The notes under the pieces: generated by a model
Databases searched by the model: none
What the model was told of the DNA's origin: nothing
Seen by the model: the letters and a program-made list of their open reading frames with translations, nothing else
Shown: piece by piece, positions 40,398-49,817 of the stretch
How the letters are laid out: the number at the start of each line of letters is the position of its first letter
Numbering within the stretch: the stretch's first letter is position 1
Position numbers and translations under genes: made by a program
NCBI RefSeq assembly: GCF_026013565.1
Contig: NZ_JAPDOB010000001.1
Span: forward strand, 1,390,178 to 1,454,177
From: Sphingomonas arvum
GTDB taxonomy: Bacteria > Pseudomonadota > Alphaproteobacteria > Sphingomonadales > Sphingomonadaceae
DNA length: 64,000 bases
Direction of reading: 5' to 3'

Positions 40398-41738
40398 TTA
40401 AGCAGCGGCCCTGGTCACCGCCGCGCAGATGCGCTCCACGACGTCATGGACCTGCGCCTCGTCGTCGCCTTCGGCCATGACCCGGATCAGCGGCTCGGTG
40501 CCCGACTTACGGATAACCAGGCGGCCCCGCCCGTCGAGCTCGCGTTCGGCGGCGGCGATGCAGGCCTTGACGCTGTCTGCCTCGAGCGGCGCGCCGCCGG
40601 CGAACCGAACGTTCTTGAGCAGCTGCGGCACGGGCTCGAACTGATCAAGGAGCTCGCTGGCGGGTTTGCCCTGCCCCACCATGGCCGCGAGGATCTGCAG
40701 GGCGGCAACTAGCCCGTCGCCCGTGGTGCTGTGATCGGTCAGGATGATGTGGCCTGACTGCTCGCCCCCGACGTTGCAGCCGGTGGCGCGCATCGCTTCG
40801 AGCACGTAGCGGTCGCCGACCTTGGTCCGTTCCAGGCGCAACCCTTCAGCATCGAGTTTCCGTTCAAGACCAAGATTGCTCATCACGGTGGCGACCACCG
40901 CTCCGCCTTTGAGCTGGCCGAGGCGATGCTGGTCGAGCGCGATCAGCGCCATCAGCTGATCGCCGTCGATCACCTTGCCCGTTTCGTCGACCACGATCAG
41001 GCGGTCGGCGTCGCCGTCCAGCGCCAAGCCGATGTCGGCGCCGCTGGCGACCACAGTTTGCTGGAGCAGCTGCGGGTGGGTCGACCCGCAAGCATCGTTG
41101 ATGTTGATGCCGTTCGGCGTGACGCCAAGAGGGATGACGTCGGCCCCAAGCTCCCACAGCGCATCGGGGGCGACGTGGTAGGCGGCGCCATGCGCGCAAT
41201 CGACCACGATCTTCAGCCCGTCCAGGCGGAGCTGTTCAGGGAAGGTCGCCTTGGCGAAGTGGACGTAGCGGCCGCGGGCGTCGTCGATCCGCTTGGCCCG
41301 GCCGATGAGTTCGGGCTGAGCGAGCGGCGGCGCTCCTTCGAGCAGGCCTTCGATTTCCAGTTCGTCGGCGTCGCTTAGCTTGTAGCCGTCGGGGCCGAAC
41401 AATTTGATGCCGTTGTCGGCGAAGGGGTTGTGGCTAGCGGAGATCATCACGCCGAGGTCGGCCCGCATGGAGCGGGTCAGCATGGCGACGGCGGGCGTCG
41501 GCATCGGTCCGAGCAGGACGACGTCCATGCCGACGCTCGTGAAGCCGGCGACCAGCGCCGATTCCATCATGTAGCCGGACAGGCGGGTGTCCTTGCCGAT
41601 GACCACCCGGTGGCGGTGGTCGCCGCGCACGAAATGGGCGCCGGCGGCCTGGCCGACCTTGAGCGCTACTTCCGGGGTCATCGGGGCGGTGTTGGTGAGA
41701 CCGCGGATACCGTCGGTGCCGAAGAACTTGCGTGCCAT
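40398..41738 (-). CDS. glmM: Phosphoglucosamine mutase
   Basis: A 446-residue enzyme interconverting glucosamine-6-P and -1-P for UDP-GlcNAc and peptidoglycan. Seen are FGTDGIRG at the N-terminus, the phosphoserine loop [15 protein letters not shown] (S102), the metal loop [16 protein letters not shown] and the phosphate-binding [12 protein letters not shown]. Length is typical. Confidence 0.95.
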   Translation of the reverse strand: MARKFFGTDGIRGLTNTAPMTPEVALKVGQAAGAHFVRGDHRHRVVIGKDTRLSGYMMESALVAGFTSVGMDVVLLGPMPTPAVAMLTRSMRADLGVMISASHNPFADNGIKLFGPDGYKLSDADELEIEGLLEGAPPLAQPELIGRAKRIDDARGRYVHFAKATFPEQLRLDGLKIVVDCAHGAAYHVAPDALWELGADVIPLGVTPNGININDACGSTHPQLLQQTVVASGADIGLALDGDADRLIVVDETGKVIDGDQLMALIALDQHRLGQLKGGAVVATVMSNLGLERKLDAEGLRLERTKVGDRYVLEAMRATGCNVGGEQSGHIILTDHSTTGDGLVAALQILAAMVGQGKPASELLDQFEPVPQLLKNVRFAGGAPLEADSVKACIAAAERELDGRGRLVIRKSGTEPLIRVMAEGDDEAQVHDVVERICAAVTRAAA

Positions 41739-41761
41739 GCGAGCGCCTTAGCGCTGCTGGA

Positions 41762-42427
41762 TCAGCCTAGCCAGCGCCAGACGCCGACAGGGATCGGGTG
41801 AAGCCAGGTTGCGGCGACGAACAGCGCGATCCCGCCGATGATCGCGAACCAGCCGGGGAAAGCGACGCCGCGAGCAAACGGCAGAAAGCTGGTCTGCGCG
41901 ACCCAATTGGCCCAGCGGTCACCGAGCTGACGGCGCTTCTTGGCCTCCTGTCCGGCGGAGCCGACGAGCGCAAGGACGAGCACCGCCACCGCGATGACCA
42001 TGGCCGAGGGCTCCGGATGCACCAGCAGGTGGGCGATGGCCCACAGCGCGAACGACCACATCATTGGATGGCGGGTGATGCGGAACACGCCGCTGGGCCG
42101 GCCTATCACCGCATCGTGCTGCTGCATGGTGACCATCGCTGGGTTGCGGACGAAGGAGCCGACCAGCAGCACGGACGCGACCAGCATCAGCAGGGCCGCG
42201 ATCCACCACAGCGCTTCGCCCGGCTGCCACAGCCAGGGCTGCGGGCCGGTGTTGCGGCGGGCGAGGACCATGGGGATGAAGGTGGCGAAGGAAACGGCCG
42301 AGTAGGCCGCCTGGAACCCGCGAGCGCCGAGGCGCCCGGCGAGCGGCTCCCGCAACGGATGGGACATCAGCAGGTGGGTACCGACGAACAGGGCCGCGAA
42401 CAGCGCAACGGCCCCGGTGCCGCTCAC
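41762..42427 (-). CDS. NnrU family membrane protein
   Basis: A 221-residue protein with about six membrane helices and the NnrU/isoprenylcysteine-methyltransferase-like motif RITRHPMMWSFALWAIAHLL. NnrU was linked to nitric-oxide reduction in Rhodobacter, but many homologues lie far from denitrification genes, as here. GTG start overlaps the amidohydrolase stop (GTGA); glmM begins 23 bp downstream. Confidence 0.88.
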   Translation of the reverse strand: MSGTGAVALFAALFVGTHLLMSHPLREPLAGRLGARGFQAAYSAVSFATFIPMVLARRNTGPQPWLWQPGEALWWIAALLMLVASVLLVGSFVRNPAMVTMQQHDAVIGRPSGVFRITRHPMMWSFALWAIAHLLVHPEPSAMVIAVAVLVLALVGSAGQEAKKRRQLGDRWANWVAQTSFLPFARGVAFPGWFAIIGGIALFVAATWLHPIPVGVWRWLG

Positions 42428-43806
42428 TGGCGGTAGGCCTGGGGCAGGACACCCGGCGAGAGGTCCTGGTAGCGTTGGCGGAGGCGGGTCTGGCGTGTGG
42501 CGAGCGGTTGCTCGACGCCGTCGATCAGTACCGTTTCCGCCGCCGACGCATTGTCGAGCGGGTCGCTGGACCAGATCACCACGTCGCCGCGGCGGCCAGC
42601 CTGGAGACTGCCGATCTCGCCGCCCAGGCCGACAGCCTCGGCCGGTCGGCTGGTTACCATCGCCAGCGCCTCACCCCAGCTCAGGCCGGCGGCGCCGGGC
42701 ACCTTCGCGAGGGCGACCAGATTACCGGCATAGTAGCGGGCGCGGAACGCCATCCGGGTATCGTCGTCATTGATGGTGCCGATCGCGACCTTCACCCCGG
42801 CGGCGCGCATCCGGCCGACGTTGCTTTGCGTCGCGGCAATGCTCTCGAAATTGGCTGGGAGGTCGGACAGGGCGGACGCGATCACCGGAATGCCGCTTTG
42901 CGCAAGGCGGTCGGCCACGGTCCAGCCCTCGTCGGCGCCGACGATCACTAGGCGCAACCGCGGAAACTCGCGCCCAAGGGCGATCACCTGCAGGAGGTCG
43001 GAGGCGCGCTCGGCATGGATCATGAGCAGCTGGCGGCCCTGCAGCACCGGCACCAGTGCGGCGGCATCGAAGCGGGTCAGCAGGACGTCCTGGCTGCGGT
43101 TGCCGCGGTAGTCGCGCGATTCGTTCGGGTTGCGGACGACGGGCCGTTCGCGTTGGTCCATGCTGGCCTCATCCGACCGACTTGCGCCGACGGGTAGCGC
43201 GCGGCCGAGCTCAGCCGCTTCCCGCAGGGCGTTGCGGAGCAGCACATGGGCGGCGGCGCGGGACCCACCCGCCTGCTCCGAACCGGTCTCGCCCAGCTCT
43301 ATGAATTGGAAGAGGCGTGGGCGAGTGACCGCGTCCAGGTCGGCGCCGGTGTCGATCAGCGCGCCCTGCCCGGCGAAGATGCTTTTGCCGACGGACGGCG
43401 CAACGATCGCACGGGTGACCCCGTCGGCTCGATTGATGGCGACCGGCTGGCCGTTGGGGTTGATCGCCGGCGCGATGTCCAGGGCGGCGCTGAACGGGCC
43501 TTCGGAGCTGGTGTCCGTGGCCTGTTCGACCGCGTCCACGTCGCTGAGGCCAAGGCGGGAGAAGCCGGCGACGATGCCGGGGGTAACCCACTTGCCGGTG
43601 GCGTCGATGACCCGAGCGCCGGCGGGGACGGCGACGCCCGCGCCCGCGCCGACCACCCGGCCGTCACGGATGACCACGGTGCCGTTCTGGATCGGCTCGG
43701 AGCCATCGCCGATCGCCACGGTGCCCCGGACGATGGCGATGGTTTCGGCGGAGACCGGAACGGCGGTGCCCACCAACAGGGCGCCGAGCAGCACGGAGCG
43801 GATCAC
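42424..43806 (-). CDS. Exported amidohydrolase-like protein, metal site degenerate
   Basis: A 460-residue protein with a Sec signal peptide (RSVLLGALLVGTAVPVSA) and the composite-domain pattern of imidazolonepropionase-like amidohydrolases (VIRDGRVVGAGAGVAVPAGA, GKWVTPGIV, ending GRRGDVVIWSSDP). Where active members have HxH after PGI, this one has VAGFSRLGLSD, so the first metal ligands are missing. Later ligand positions are partly kept (LMIHAERA, INDDDTR). It is translationally coupled to an intact homologue and may be its non-catalytic partner. Confidence 0.82.
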   Translation of the reverse strand: MIRSVLLGALLVGTAVPVSAETIAIVRGTVAIGDGSEPIQNGTVVIRDGRVVGAGAGVAVPAGARVIDATGKWVTPGIVAGFSRLGLSDVDAVEQATDTSSEGPFSAALDIAPAINPNGQPVAINRADGVTRAIVAPSVGKSIFAGQGALIDTGADLDAVTRPRLFQFIELGETGSEQAGGSRAAAHVLLRNALREAAELGRALPVGASRSDEASMDQRERPVVRNPNESRDYRGNRSQDVLLTRFDAAALVPVLQGRQLLMIHAERASDLLQVIALGREFPRLRLVIVGADEGWTVADRLAQSGIPVIASALSDLPANFESIAATQSNVGRMRAAGVKVAIGTINDDDTRMAFRARYYAGNLVALAKVPGAAGLSWGEALAMVTSRPAEAVGLGGEIGSLQAGRRGDVVIWSSDPLDNASAAETVLIDGVEQPLATRQTRLRQRYQDLSPGVLPQAYRQ

Positions 43807-45188
43807 TTCACGTCTCCCTGGCCAGTCTGGCCGAGCTCGAAATCGCTGACGGGCCGAAGCCGCGGATTGTTGGCGTCGTACATGAGAGCACCGTCAATCC
43901 ACACGCGTTCGGGCCGGGTGTAGGTGCTGAACGGATTGCCGTTCCACAGCACCACGTCCGCCATCTTGCCGGGCTTGAGGCTGCCCACCCGATCGAAGAT
44001 GCCGAGCGCCCTGGCCGGATTGGCGCTGAGCCAGGTCCAGGCGTGCTCCTCGGTGATCGGCATGCCCGCGCGGCGGCCTGACGCCATCGCCTTGCCCGCC
44101 TCCTGGTAAAGGCGCTGGATGCCGTTGGGGTCGTCGGAGTGGACAATGGCGCAGGCGCCGGCGCGGTCGACCAGCGCGACGTTCTCCGGAATGGCGTCGT
44201 AGGCTTCCATCTTGAAGCCGTACCAGTCGGCCCACATCGCCGAGCAGATGCCTTCGCGCGCCAGCAGGTCGGCGATCTTGTAGCTTTCCACCGCGTGGTG
44301 GAAGGCCGTGATCTTGTAGCCCATCTCCTTGGACAGATCGATCATGTTGGCCATCTCGTCGGCCCGGTAGCAGTGGTTCTGCACCAGGATTTCGCCGGCG
44401 AGCACACCGCGCAGCGTGTCCATCGCGAGGTCGCGATCGGGCATGTCGCCGCCCTCGCGTTCGTAGCGGTCCCATTTGCGCTTATACGCCTGGGCCTGGA
44501 GCCAGGTCTGGCGGGTAACCGCGATGTTGCCCATCCGGGTGGAGGGCATCTGGCCCTTGGAGCCGTAGACGCGTTTGGGGTTCTCGCCGCACGCCATCTT
44601 GAGGCCGTAGGGCGCGCCCGGGAACTTCATGCCCTGCACGGTGCGGGCAGGCACGTTCTTGAGCACCACGGAACGACCGCCGAACAGGTTGGCGGAGCCG
44701 GGCAGGACCTGCAGCGACGTCACGCCGCCGTTGGCGAGCGCCCGCGAGAAACCTGGGTCCTGTGGCCAGACGCTGTGTTCGGCCCAGACCTCTGGCCGCG
44801 CGGGCGCGGTTGCTTCGTTGCCGTCGTCGTGGGCCTGGACGGCTGGGCTGGGATAGTCGCCGAGGTGGCTATGGATGTCGATAACGCCGGGGGTCACGTA
44901 CTTGCCCGCAGCGTCGATCACCACCGCGCCGGCCGGAGCGCTAAGCCCCTGCCCCACGGCCTGGATCTTGCCGTCAACCAGCAGCACGTCGCCGCCGTCG
45001 ATCCGCCCGCCCTCGCCGTCCAGCACCGTGGCGCCGCGCAGCAGCGTCGGTACGCCCGGATAGGCTCGATAGGTGGAAGGATATGGATTTCGGTTGACCG
45101 GCTCCGGTGCCAGCTTGTCGCCAGTGCTGGCGCAACCGGCGAGGGAGACGGCGAAGGCCGCGGCGACGAAGCTCAGACGCATGCTCAT
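43803..45188 (-). CDS. Amidohydrolase family lipoprotein, metal site intact
   Basis: 461 residues. The lipoprotein signal is VAAAFAVSLAGC (Cys19). The amidohydrolase domain has the metal-binding HxH in TPGVIDIHSHLGDY, further His residues in LVQNHCYRADEM and TAFHHAVESY, and an Asp in IVHSDDPNG. Such enzymes hydrolyse amides, dipeptides or cyclic imides in the periplasm. The gene overlaps the POT transporter upstream (ATGA) and the degenerate homologue downstream (4 bp), suggesting peptide or cyclic-amide use by the group. Confidence 0.87.
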   Translation of the reverse strand: MSMRLSFVAAAFAVSLAGCASTGDKLAPEPVNRNPYPSTYRAYPGVPTLLRGATVLDGEGGRIDGGDVLLVDGKIQAVGQGLSAPAGAVVIDAAGKYVTPGVIDIHSHLGDYPSPAVQAHDDGNEATAPARPEVWAEHSVWPQDPGFSRALANGGVTSLQVLPGSANLFGGRSVVLKNVPARTVQGMKFPGAPYGLKMACGENPKRVYGSKGQMPSTRMGNIAVTRQTWLQAQAYKRKWDRYEREGGDMPDRDLAMDTLRGVLAGEILVQNHCYRADEMANMIDLSKEMGYKITAFHHAVESYKIADLLAREGICSAMWADWYGFKMEAYDAIPENVALVDRAGACAIVHSDDPNGIQRLYQEAGKAMASGRRAGMPITEEHAWTWLSANPARALGIFDRVGSLKPGKMADVVLWNGNPFSTYTRPERVWIDGALMYDANNPRLRPVSDFELGQTGQGDVK

Positions 45189-46993
45189 TTGACCCCGTGC
45201 ATCCACTTCTTGAGCGGCCATGAGAGAAGGAACAGCACCACGCCGGCGCCGATCGCGATCCAGGCGATGGTCGTGAAGGTGCCAGTGTAGGTCGTCAGGC
45301 TGTTCCGGAGGTTGGTGACCTGGCCACCGACCGTCTCCACGCTGGCGAACTGGGCCACCACGCCCGCGACATACTGCGCGACGGAGATCGACAGGAACCA
45401 GACGCCCATCATGAGGCCGACCACGCGGGCGATCGACAGCTTGGTGATCATCGACAGGCCGACGGGCGAGATGCACAGTTCGGCCAGCGAGTGGATCAGG
45501 TAAAGGCCCGCCAGCCACCACAAGCCGACCTGATAGTTGTTGCCCGGGCCCGCGAACTGCGCGCCGAACACCAGCAGCAGGAAGCCCGCACCGACGCCCA
45601 TGAGCGCGATGGCGAACTTAATCGGGATCGAGGGTTCCAACCCCCGTTTGGCGAGGCGGAGCCAAACGGCGCTGAGGATCGGCGCGAAGATGACGATGAA
45701 CAGCGGGTTGAAGTTCTGAGTCTGCGGCGCCGACAGGCTGAACAGGCCGAACACGCTGCGGTCCGTGTTGCGGTCCGCGAACAGGGTCAGCGAGGAGCCG
45801 GCCTGTTCGAACAGCGTCCAGAAGAAGACGTTGAACACGATCAGGATCATCGCCGCCGTCATCATCTGCGCTTCCTGGCGGGTGCCCTTGGCATAGGACC
45901 AGAAAAGGATCCCGGGCACTGCCACGATGAAGGTGCCGAACAACAGTTTGCCCATCAGCGACAGGGAAGCGAGATAGCCGATGAAGCCCGACCCGGCCTC
46001 AGCCGGCTGCGAGTTCATCAGGTTGTGGAACAGGAACACCAGCACCGGCACGGCAATGAATGCCGCGACGTAGATGAGGATGTCGCGGTTCGGCGCGTTG
46101 TCGGGGCGATTGCCATAGTCATTCAGCAGCCCGCGATCGAACTGGACCAGTGCGTAGCTGATCAACATGCCAAAGCCCGCGAGGCTCAGGCCCGCCCACC
46201 AGCCGAACCAGTCGGCCAACAGTGGGCAGAAGAACTGGCCACCGATGCTGCCCAGGTTGATGCCCATGTAGAATATGGTGAAGCCCGCATCCCGGCGCCG
46301 GTCCCCGGTTGCGTACAATGCACCCACCACCGTTGAGATGTTCGGCTTGAAGAAGCCGTTGCCGACGGAGATCAGCGACAGCGCGATCAGCATGATGGTG
46401 AGCGTCAGGTCGTCGCGCTGGGCGCCCGACTCGAACGAACCCTTGGGCAGCCGCCGCGCTTCCTGACCGCCGCTCAACAGCGAGATGGTGCCGTCGTCGT
46501 TGCCGCGGATCTGGAGCTTCTGGTTGTCGATGACGACCGAGCGCGTCTCATCCGGGCGGCTGGTCGGCCGGTCAACGAAATTGTCGACAACGACCTCGTA
46601 GCGCTGTCCGTTGATGCTGGCATACGGCTTGGCCGGACTGCCGCCGAAGGCCAGCAGGAAGTAGCCGGCCGCCATGACCAGCGCACCGAACTTGATCGCC
46701 CGCTTGGAGCCGAGGAATTGGTCCGCCAGCAGGCCGCCGACCAGCGGCGTCAGGTAAACAAGCGCGGTATAACCGCCGTAGAGCCCGGTCGCCTGACTGT
46801 CGGAGAAGAGGAAATGCTTGGTCAGGTATAGGGTCAGCAGCGCCCGCATGCCGTAGTAGCCGAACCGCTCCCACATCTCGGTGGTGAACAGCCGGGCCAA
46901 TTGCCGCGGATGGCCGAACCAGCCCTTCTCATCGCTCCGCCCGACATCGTCAGTCATGGGAGCAGTGGTGGTTTCCGGTCCGACATTGACCAT
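45185..46993 (-). CDS. POT/PTR family peptide transporter (MFS)
   Basis: A 602-residue proton-coupled oligopeptide transporter. The first helix carries the proton-coupling motif TTEMWERFGYYGMRALLTLYL (ExxERFxYYG). GLYGGYTALVYLTPLVGGLLAD follows, with about 14 helices in all. A soluble insertion of about 80 residues (near 105-185) lies between early helices. It probably imports di- or tripeptides for, or products of, the downstream amidohydrolases. It is first gene of a long minus-strand run to folP. Confidence 0.9.
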   Translation of the reverse strand: MVNVGPETTTAPMTDDVGRSDEKGWFGHPRQLARLFTTEMWERFGYYGMRALLTLYLTKHFLFSDSQATGLYGGYTALVYLTPLVGGLLADQFLGSKRAIKFGALVMAAGYFLLAFGGSPAKPYASINGQRYEVVVDNFVDRPTSRPDETRSVVIDNQKLQIRGNDDGTISLLSGGQEARRLPKGSFESGAQRDDLTLTIMLIALSLISVGNGFFKPNISTVVGALYATGDRRRDAGFTIFYMGINLGSIGGQFFCPLLADWFGWWAGLSLAGFGMLISYALVQFDRGLLNDYGNRPDNAPNRDILIYVAAFIAVPVLVFLFHNLMNSQPAEAGSGFIGYLASLSLMGKLLFGTFIVAVPGILFWSYAKGTRQEAQMMTAAMILIVFNVFFWTLFEQAGSSLTLFADRNTDRSVFGLFSLSAPQTQNFNPLFIVIFAPILSAVWLRLAKRGLEPSIPIKFAIALMGVGAGFLLLVFGAQFAGPGNNYQVGLWWLAGLYLIHSLAELCISPVGLSMITKLSIARVVGLMMGVWFLSISVAQYVAGVVAQFASVETVGGQVTNLRNSLTTYTGTFTTIAWIAIGAGVVLFLLSWPLKKWMHGVK

Positions 46994-47109
46994 GCAGAAT
47001 CTCTCCGAGGCGCGCCGGGAGGCGCTGAATGCGGCGGCACCGTAACGAGCATTTCCCGTCTGCCAAGCGCATTGTGACTGCCAGACCCGCGCCTTATGTG
47101 GGCTCGCCC

Positions 47110-47700
47110 ATGCTGAATGATCGCTCCACCCCGCTCGCGCTGCTCGAAACCCGCCGTTCAGCCAGGGCCCGCGACATGGTGGGACCAGGCCCGTCGCCGG
47201 AGCAGCTGGGGCGGATCATCGCCGTCGCCGCGCGCACGCCCGACCATGGCAAGCTGGCGCCGTGGCGTTTCGTGATCGTCGAAGACGACCAGCGCGAGGC
47301 GCTGGCTGCGCTGCTGCACCGGGCGCTGGAGCAGAACGATCCGGAAGCTGGCCCGGCTCACCATGCCAAGGCCGACCAGTTTGCCCGGCAGGGCGAGGCG
47401 CTGGTGGTGCTCCTGTCGGCCCCGGTGCGGGGGCACAAGGTACCAATCGACGAGCAGGAGATGTCCGCCGGCGCCGTCGGCATGAACCTGCTGCACGCGG
47501 CCAACGCGCTGGGTTTCGTCGGCAGCTGGCTGACCGGCTGGGCTGCCTATGATCCGACGGTGCGCGAGGCCTTTGCTCAAGGTCCGGATGAACGGATCAT
47601 CGGCTTCTTCTTCTTCGGTTCGCCGGGGCAGCCGCTGCAGGAGCGGCCGCGGCCGCTCCTGAGTCGGATCGTGCGCCAATGGAGCCCGACGGAAGCTTAG
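47110..47700 (+). CDS. Nitroreductase family protein (YdjA-like)
   Basis: A 196-residue FMN-dependent oxidoreductase: the FMN-binding TRRSARARDM near the N-terminus, AARTPDHGKLAPWRFVIVED, SAGAVGMNLLHAANALGFVGSW, and the C-terminal IGFFFFGSPG. The compact size and PDHGKLAPWRF motif match the YdjA subgroup. The natural electron acceptor is unknown. The ATG at 47110 is chosen because the conserved fold begins there. Confidence 0.88.
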   Translation: MLNDRSTPLALLETRRSARARDMVGPGPSPEQLGRIIAVAARTPDHGKLAPWRFVIVEDDQREALAALLHRALEQNDPEAGPAHHAKADQFARQGEALVVLLSAPVRGHKVPIDEQEMSAGAVGMNLLHAANALGFVGSWLTGWAAYDPTVREAFAQGPDERIIGFFFFGSPGQPLQERPRPLLSRIVRQWSPTEA

Positions 47701-47706
47701 CGCCAC

Positions 47707-47741
47707 TTGCAACCCTATGCGGCTCGCTGTATTAAAACAGC
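47707..47741 (+). promoter_or_regulatory. Promoter and operator-like repeat at the GntR gene
   Basis: TTGCAA (47707-47712), 17 bases, TATTAA (47730-47735). The start site would fall about at the ATG at 47742, implying a leaderless mRNA; no ribosome-binding site is seen. GCTGT-N6-ACAGC (47726-47741) is a perfect inverted repeat covering the -10 and touching the start codon, a natural place for autorepression. Confidence 0.6.
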
Positions 47742-48098
47742 ATGACGCTTCGTGCCGCTCCCGACAAGCCGGTCTACCTTCGCCTGCGGGAGACAATCGC
47801 CGAGCGGATCCTCGCCGGACGCTACAAGGACGGCGATCCCCTGCCCTCGGTCCGCGCGCTTGCTGCCGAGCAGGGCGCCAACCCACTGACGGTCGCGAAG
47901 GCGTACCAGGGTTTCCAGGACGATGGTCTGGTGGTCGTCCGGCGCGGCGTGGGCATGTTCGTTGCCGAGGGTGCCCGAGCGCGGTTGTCACACGCCGAGC
48001 GGGACCGGTTCGTCACTCAGGAGTGGCCAGCGATCCGCACCCGCATGCAGCAGTTGGGGATCAATCCCGCCGAGCTGCTCGGAACGGAGCGAGCCTAG
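47742..48098 (+). CDS. GntR family regulator, short YtrA-like
   Basis: A 118-residue repressor-type protein. The winged-helix GntR domain fills residues 8-75 (LRETIAERILAGRYKDGDPLPSVRALAAEQGANPLTVAKAY). Only a short helical tail (SHAERDRFVTQEWPAIRTRM) follows, as in the YtrA subfamily whose members often control adjacent transporters. No ABC transporter is adjacent here, so the target is unclear. It overlaps the convergent acyl-CoA dehydrogenase by 4 bp. Confidence 0.88.
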   Translation: MTLRAAPDKPVYLRLRETIAERILAGRYKDGDPLPSVRALAAEQGANPLTVAKAYQGFQDDGLVVVRRGVGMFVAEGARARLSHAERDRFVTQEWPAIRTRMQQLGINPAELLGTERA

Positions 48099-49771
48099 GC
48101 CAGCGCTTCCGCGGGAACAGAGTAAAGCAGCTCGGCGCCAGCTTCTGCCCCAGCGGCGAGCCCGAGTGCTTCGGGCACCACCACTGACATGAAGTAACCG
48201 GCGGCCGCCCGCTTGACTTGGTCGAAGGGCGTGCCGCCTCGCGCAGCCTTGGACTGCCGTTCGAGCAACCAGCCGGCACTCAGGACGGCTGTCATCGTCA
48301 GGAACGGATAGCTGCCCGCCAGCCGGTCGTCGTGGCCGGCGCCTCGGAGGGTGGCGGCGGCAATCTCGACTGCATCGGCCAGCGCCTGCAGGCTCGGCGA
48401 GTCCGTTTCCGCGCGGATGTCGGCGATCAGGCCATCGAAGGCGAGCCCGCCGTCGAGTCCCAGCTTGCGGTTAACCAGGTCGGCGGCCTGGATGCCGTTG
48501 GTGCCTTCATAGATCGGCGCGATGCGGGCGTCGCGAAGGTACTGCGCTGCGCCGGTCTCCTCGACATAGCCCATGCCGCCATGGACCTGGATGCCGAGGC
48601 TGGCGACCTCGCAGCCGACGTCCGTGCCCCAGGCCTTGACCAGCGGGGTGAGCACGTCGGCGCGCATGCTTGCCTGCGCGTCGCCGCCCTGCCCACGGTC
48701 CACCTGCCCGAAGGCATAATAGGTCAGCGCCCGAGCACCCATGGTCAGTGCCCGCATCCGCAGCAGCATGCGACGCACGTCCGGGTGCTCGTGAATTGCA
48801 ACGGCGTCCTTGCTGGGGCCGCCGGCACGGGCCGACTGGACGCGGCCGAGAGCATAATCGACGGCCCGCTGCGTCGCCCGCTCGGCAATGCCGACGCCCT
48901 GCAGGCCGACGTTGAGGCGCGCGTTGTTCATCATCGTGAACATTGCGCGCATCCCGCCATGCTCGGGCCCGATGAGCCAACCGGTCGCGCCGCCGTTGTC
49001 TCCGTAGGCCATGACGCAGGTCGGTGAGGCGTGGATGCCAAGCTTGTGCTCGATCGAAGCGCAGCGGACGTCGTTGCGGCTGCCGTCGGGCAGGACCTTG
49101 GGGACCAGGAACAGCGAGATGCCACGGGTGCCGACCGGCGCGTCGGGGGTGCGGGCGAGCACCAGGTGGATGATGTTGTCGGCCAGGTCGTGCTCGCCGT
49201 AGGTGATGTAGATCTTGGAGCCGGTGATCCGCCAGCTGCCATCGCCGTTCGGCTCCGCCCTGGTCTTGAGCGCGCCGACGTCCGATCCGGCCTGCGGCTC
49301 GGTCAGGTTCATGGTTGCCGGCCACTCGCCCGAGACGATCCGGGCCAGATAGTCGCGCTTCTGCTCGGGCGAGCCGTGCGCCTCCAGTGCTTCGATCGCG
49401 CCCATGCTGAGCATCGGACAGAGCGCGAACGCGAGGTTGGCAGCGTTCAGATCCTCCATGACAGCAGCCCCGAGCACGCCCGGCAGCCCCTGCCCGCCCG
49501 CATCCGCCGGCGCGCTGATCGTCATCCAGCCGCCTTCAACGAAGTGGCGGTAGGCCTCGTGAAAGCCCTGCGGCAGCGTGACCCCATCGGGCGACCATTT
49601 GGCGCCAACCTCGTCGCCGACGCGGTTCAGCGGCTCGACTTCGCCCTCGGCATATTGCGCCGCGCCTTCCAGCACGGCGTCGACGATGTCGAGGTCGTTG
49701 GTCAGCTCCGCAATCCCGACCACCTGGTCGAGAACGAAGCGCTGTTCCTGGACGGGTACGCGAAAGGTCAT
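48095..49771 (-). CDS. Acyl-CoA dehydrogenase with extended C-terminal domain
   Basis: A 558-residue FAD enzyme for the first step of beta-oxidation. Seen are the FAD/substrate motif ATMNLTEPQAGSDVGALKT, YITYGEHDLADNI, IQVHGGMGYVEETGAAQYLRD and the catalytic Glu region APIYEGTNGIQAADL. The extra C-terminal part (after about 430) is typical of the 'acyl-CoA dehydrogenase C-terminal' subgroup. The start at 49771 has AAGGGAAG upstream. It is divergent from sua5. Confidence 0.92.
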   Translation of the reverse strand: MTFRVPVQEQRFVLDQVVGIAELTNDLDIVDAVLEGAAQYAEGEVEPLNRVGDEVGAKWSPDGVTLPQGFHEAYRHFVEGGWMTISAPADAGGQGLPGVLGAAVMEDLNAANLAFALCPMLSMGAIEALEAHGSPEQKRDYLARIVSGEWPATMNLTEPQAGSDVGALKTRAEPNGDGSWRITGSKIYITYGEHDLADNIIHLVLARTPDAPVGTRGISLFLVPKVLPDGSRNDVRCASIEHKLGIHASPTCVMAYGDNGGATGWLIGPEHGGMRAMFTMMNNARLNVGLQGVGIAERATQRAVDYALGRVQSARAGGPSKDAVAIHEHPDVRRMLLRMRALTMGARALTYYAFGQVDRGQGGDAQASMRADVLTPLVKAWGTDVGCEVASLGIQVHGGMGYVEETGAAQYLRDARIAPIYEGTNGIQAADLVNRKLGLDGGLAFDGLIADIRAETDSPSLQALADAVEIAAATLRGAGHDDRLAGSYPFLTMTAVLSAGWLLERQSKAARGGTPFDQVKRAAAGYFMSVVVPEALGLAAGAEAGAELLYSVPAEALA

Positions 49772-49817
49772 GGGGCTTCCCTTGTGAGCTCTTGCCGATT
49801 GCCATAGCGAGCCGGGC

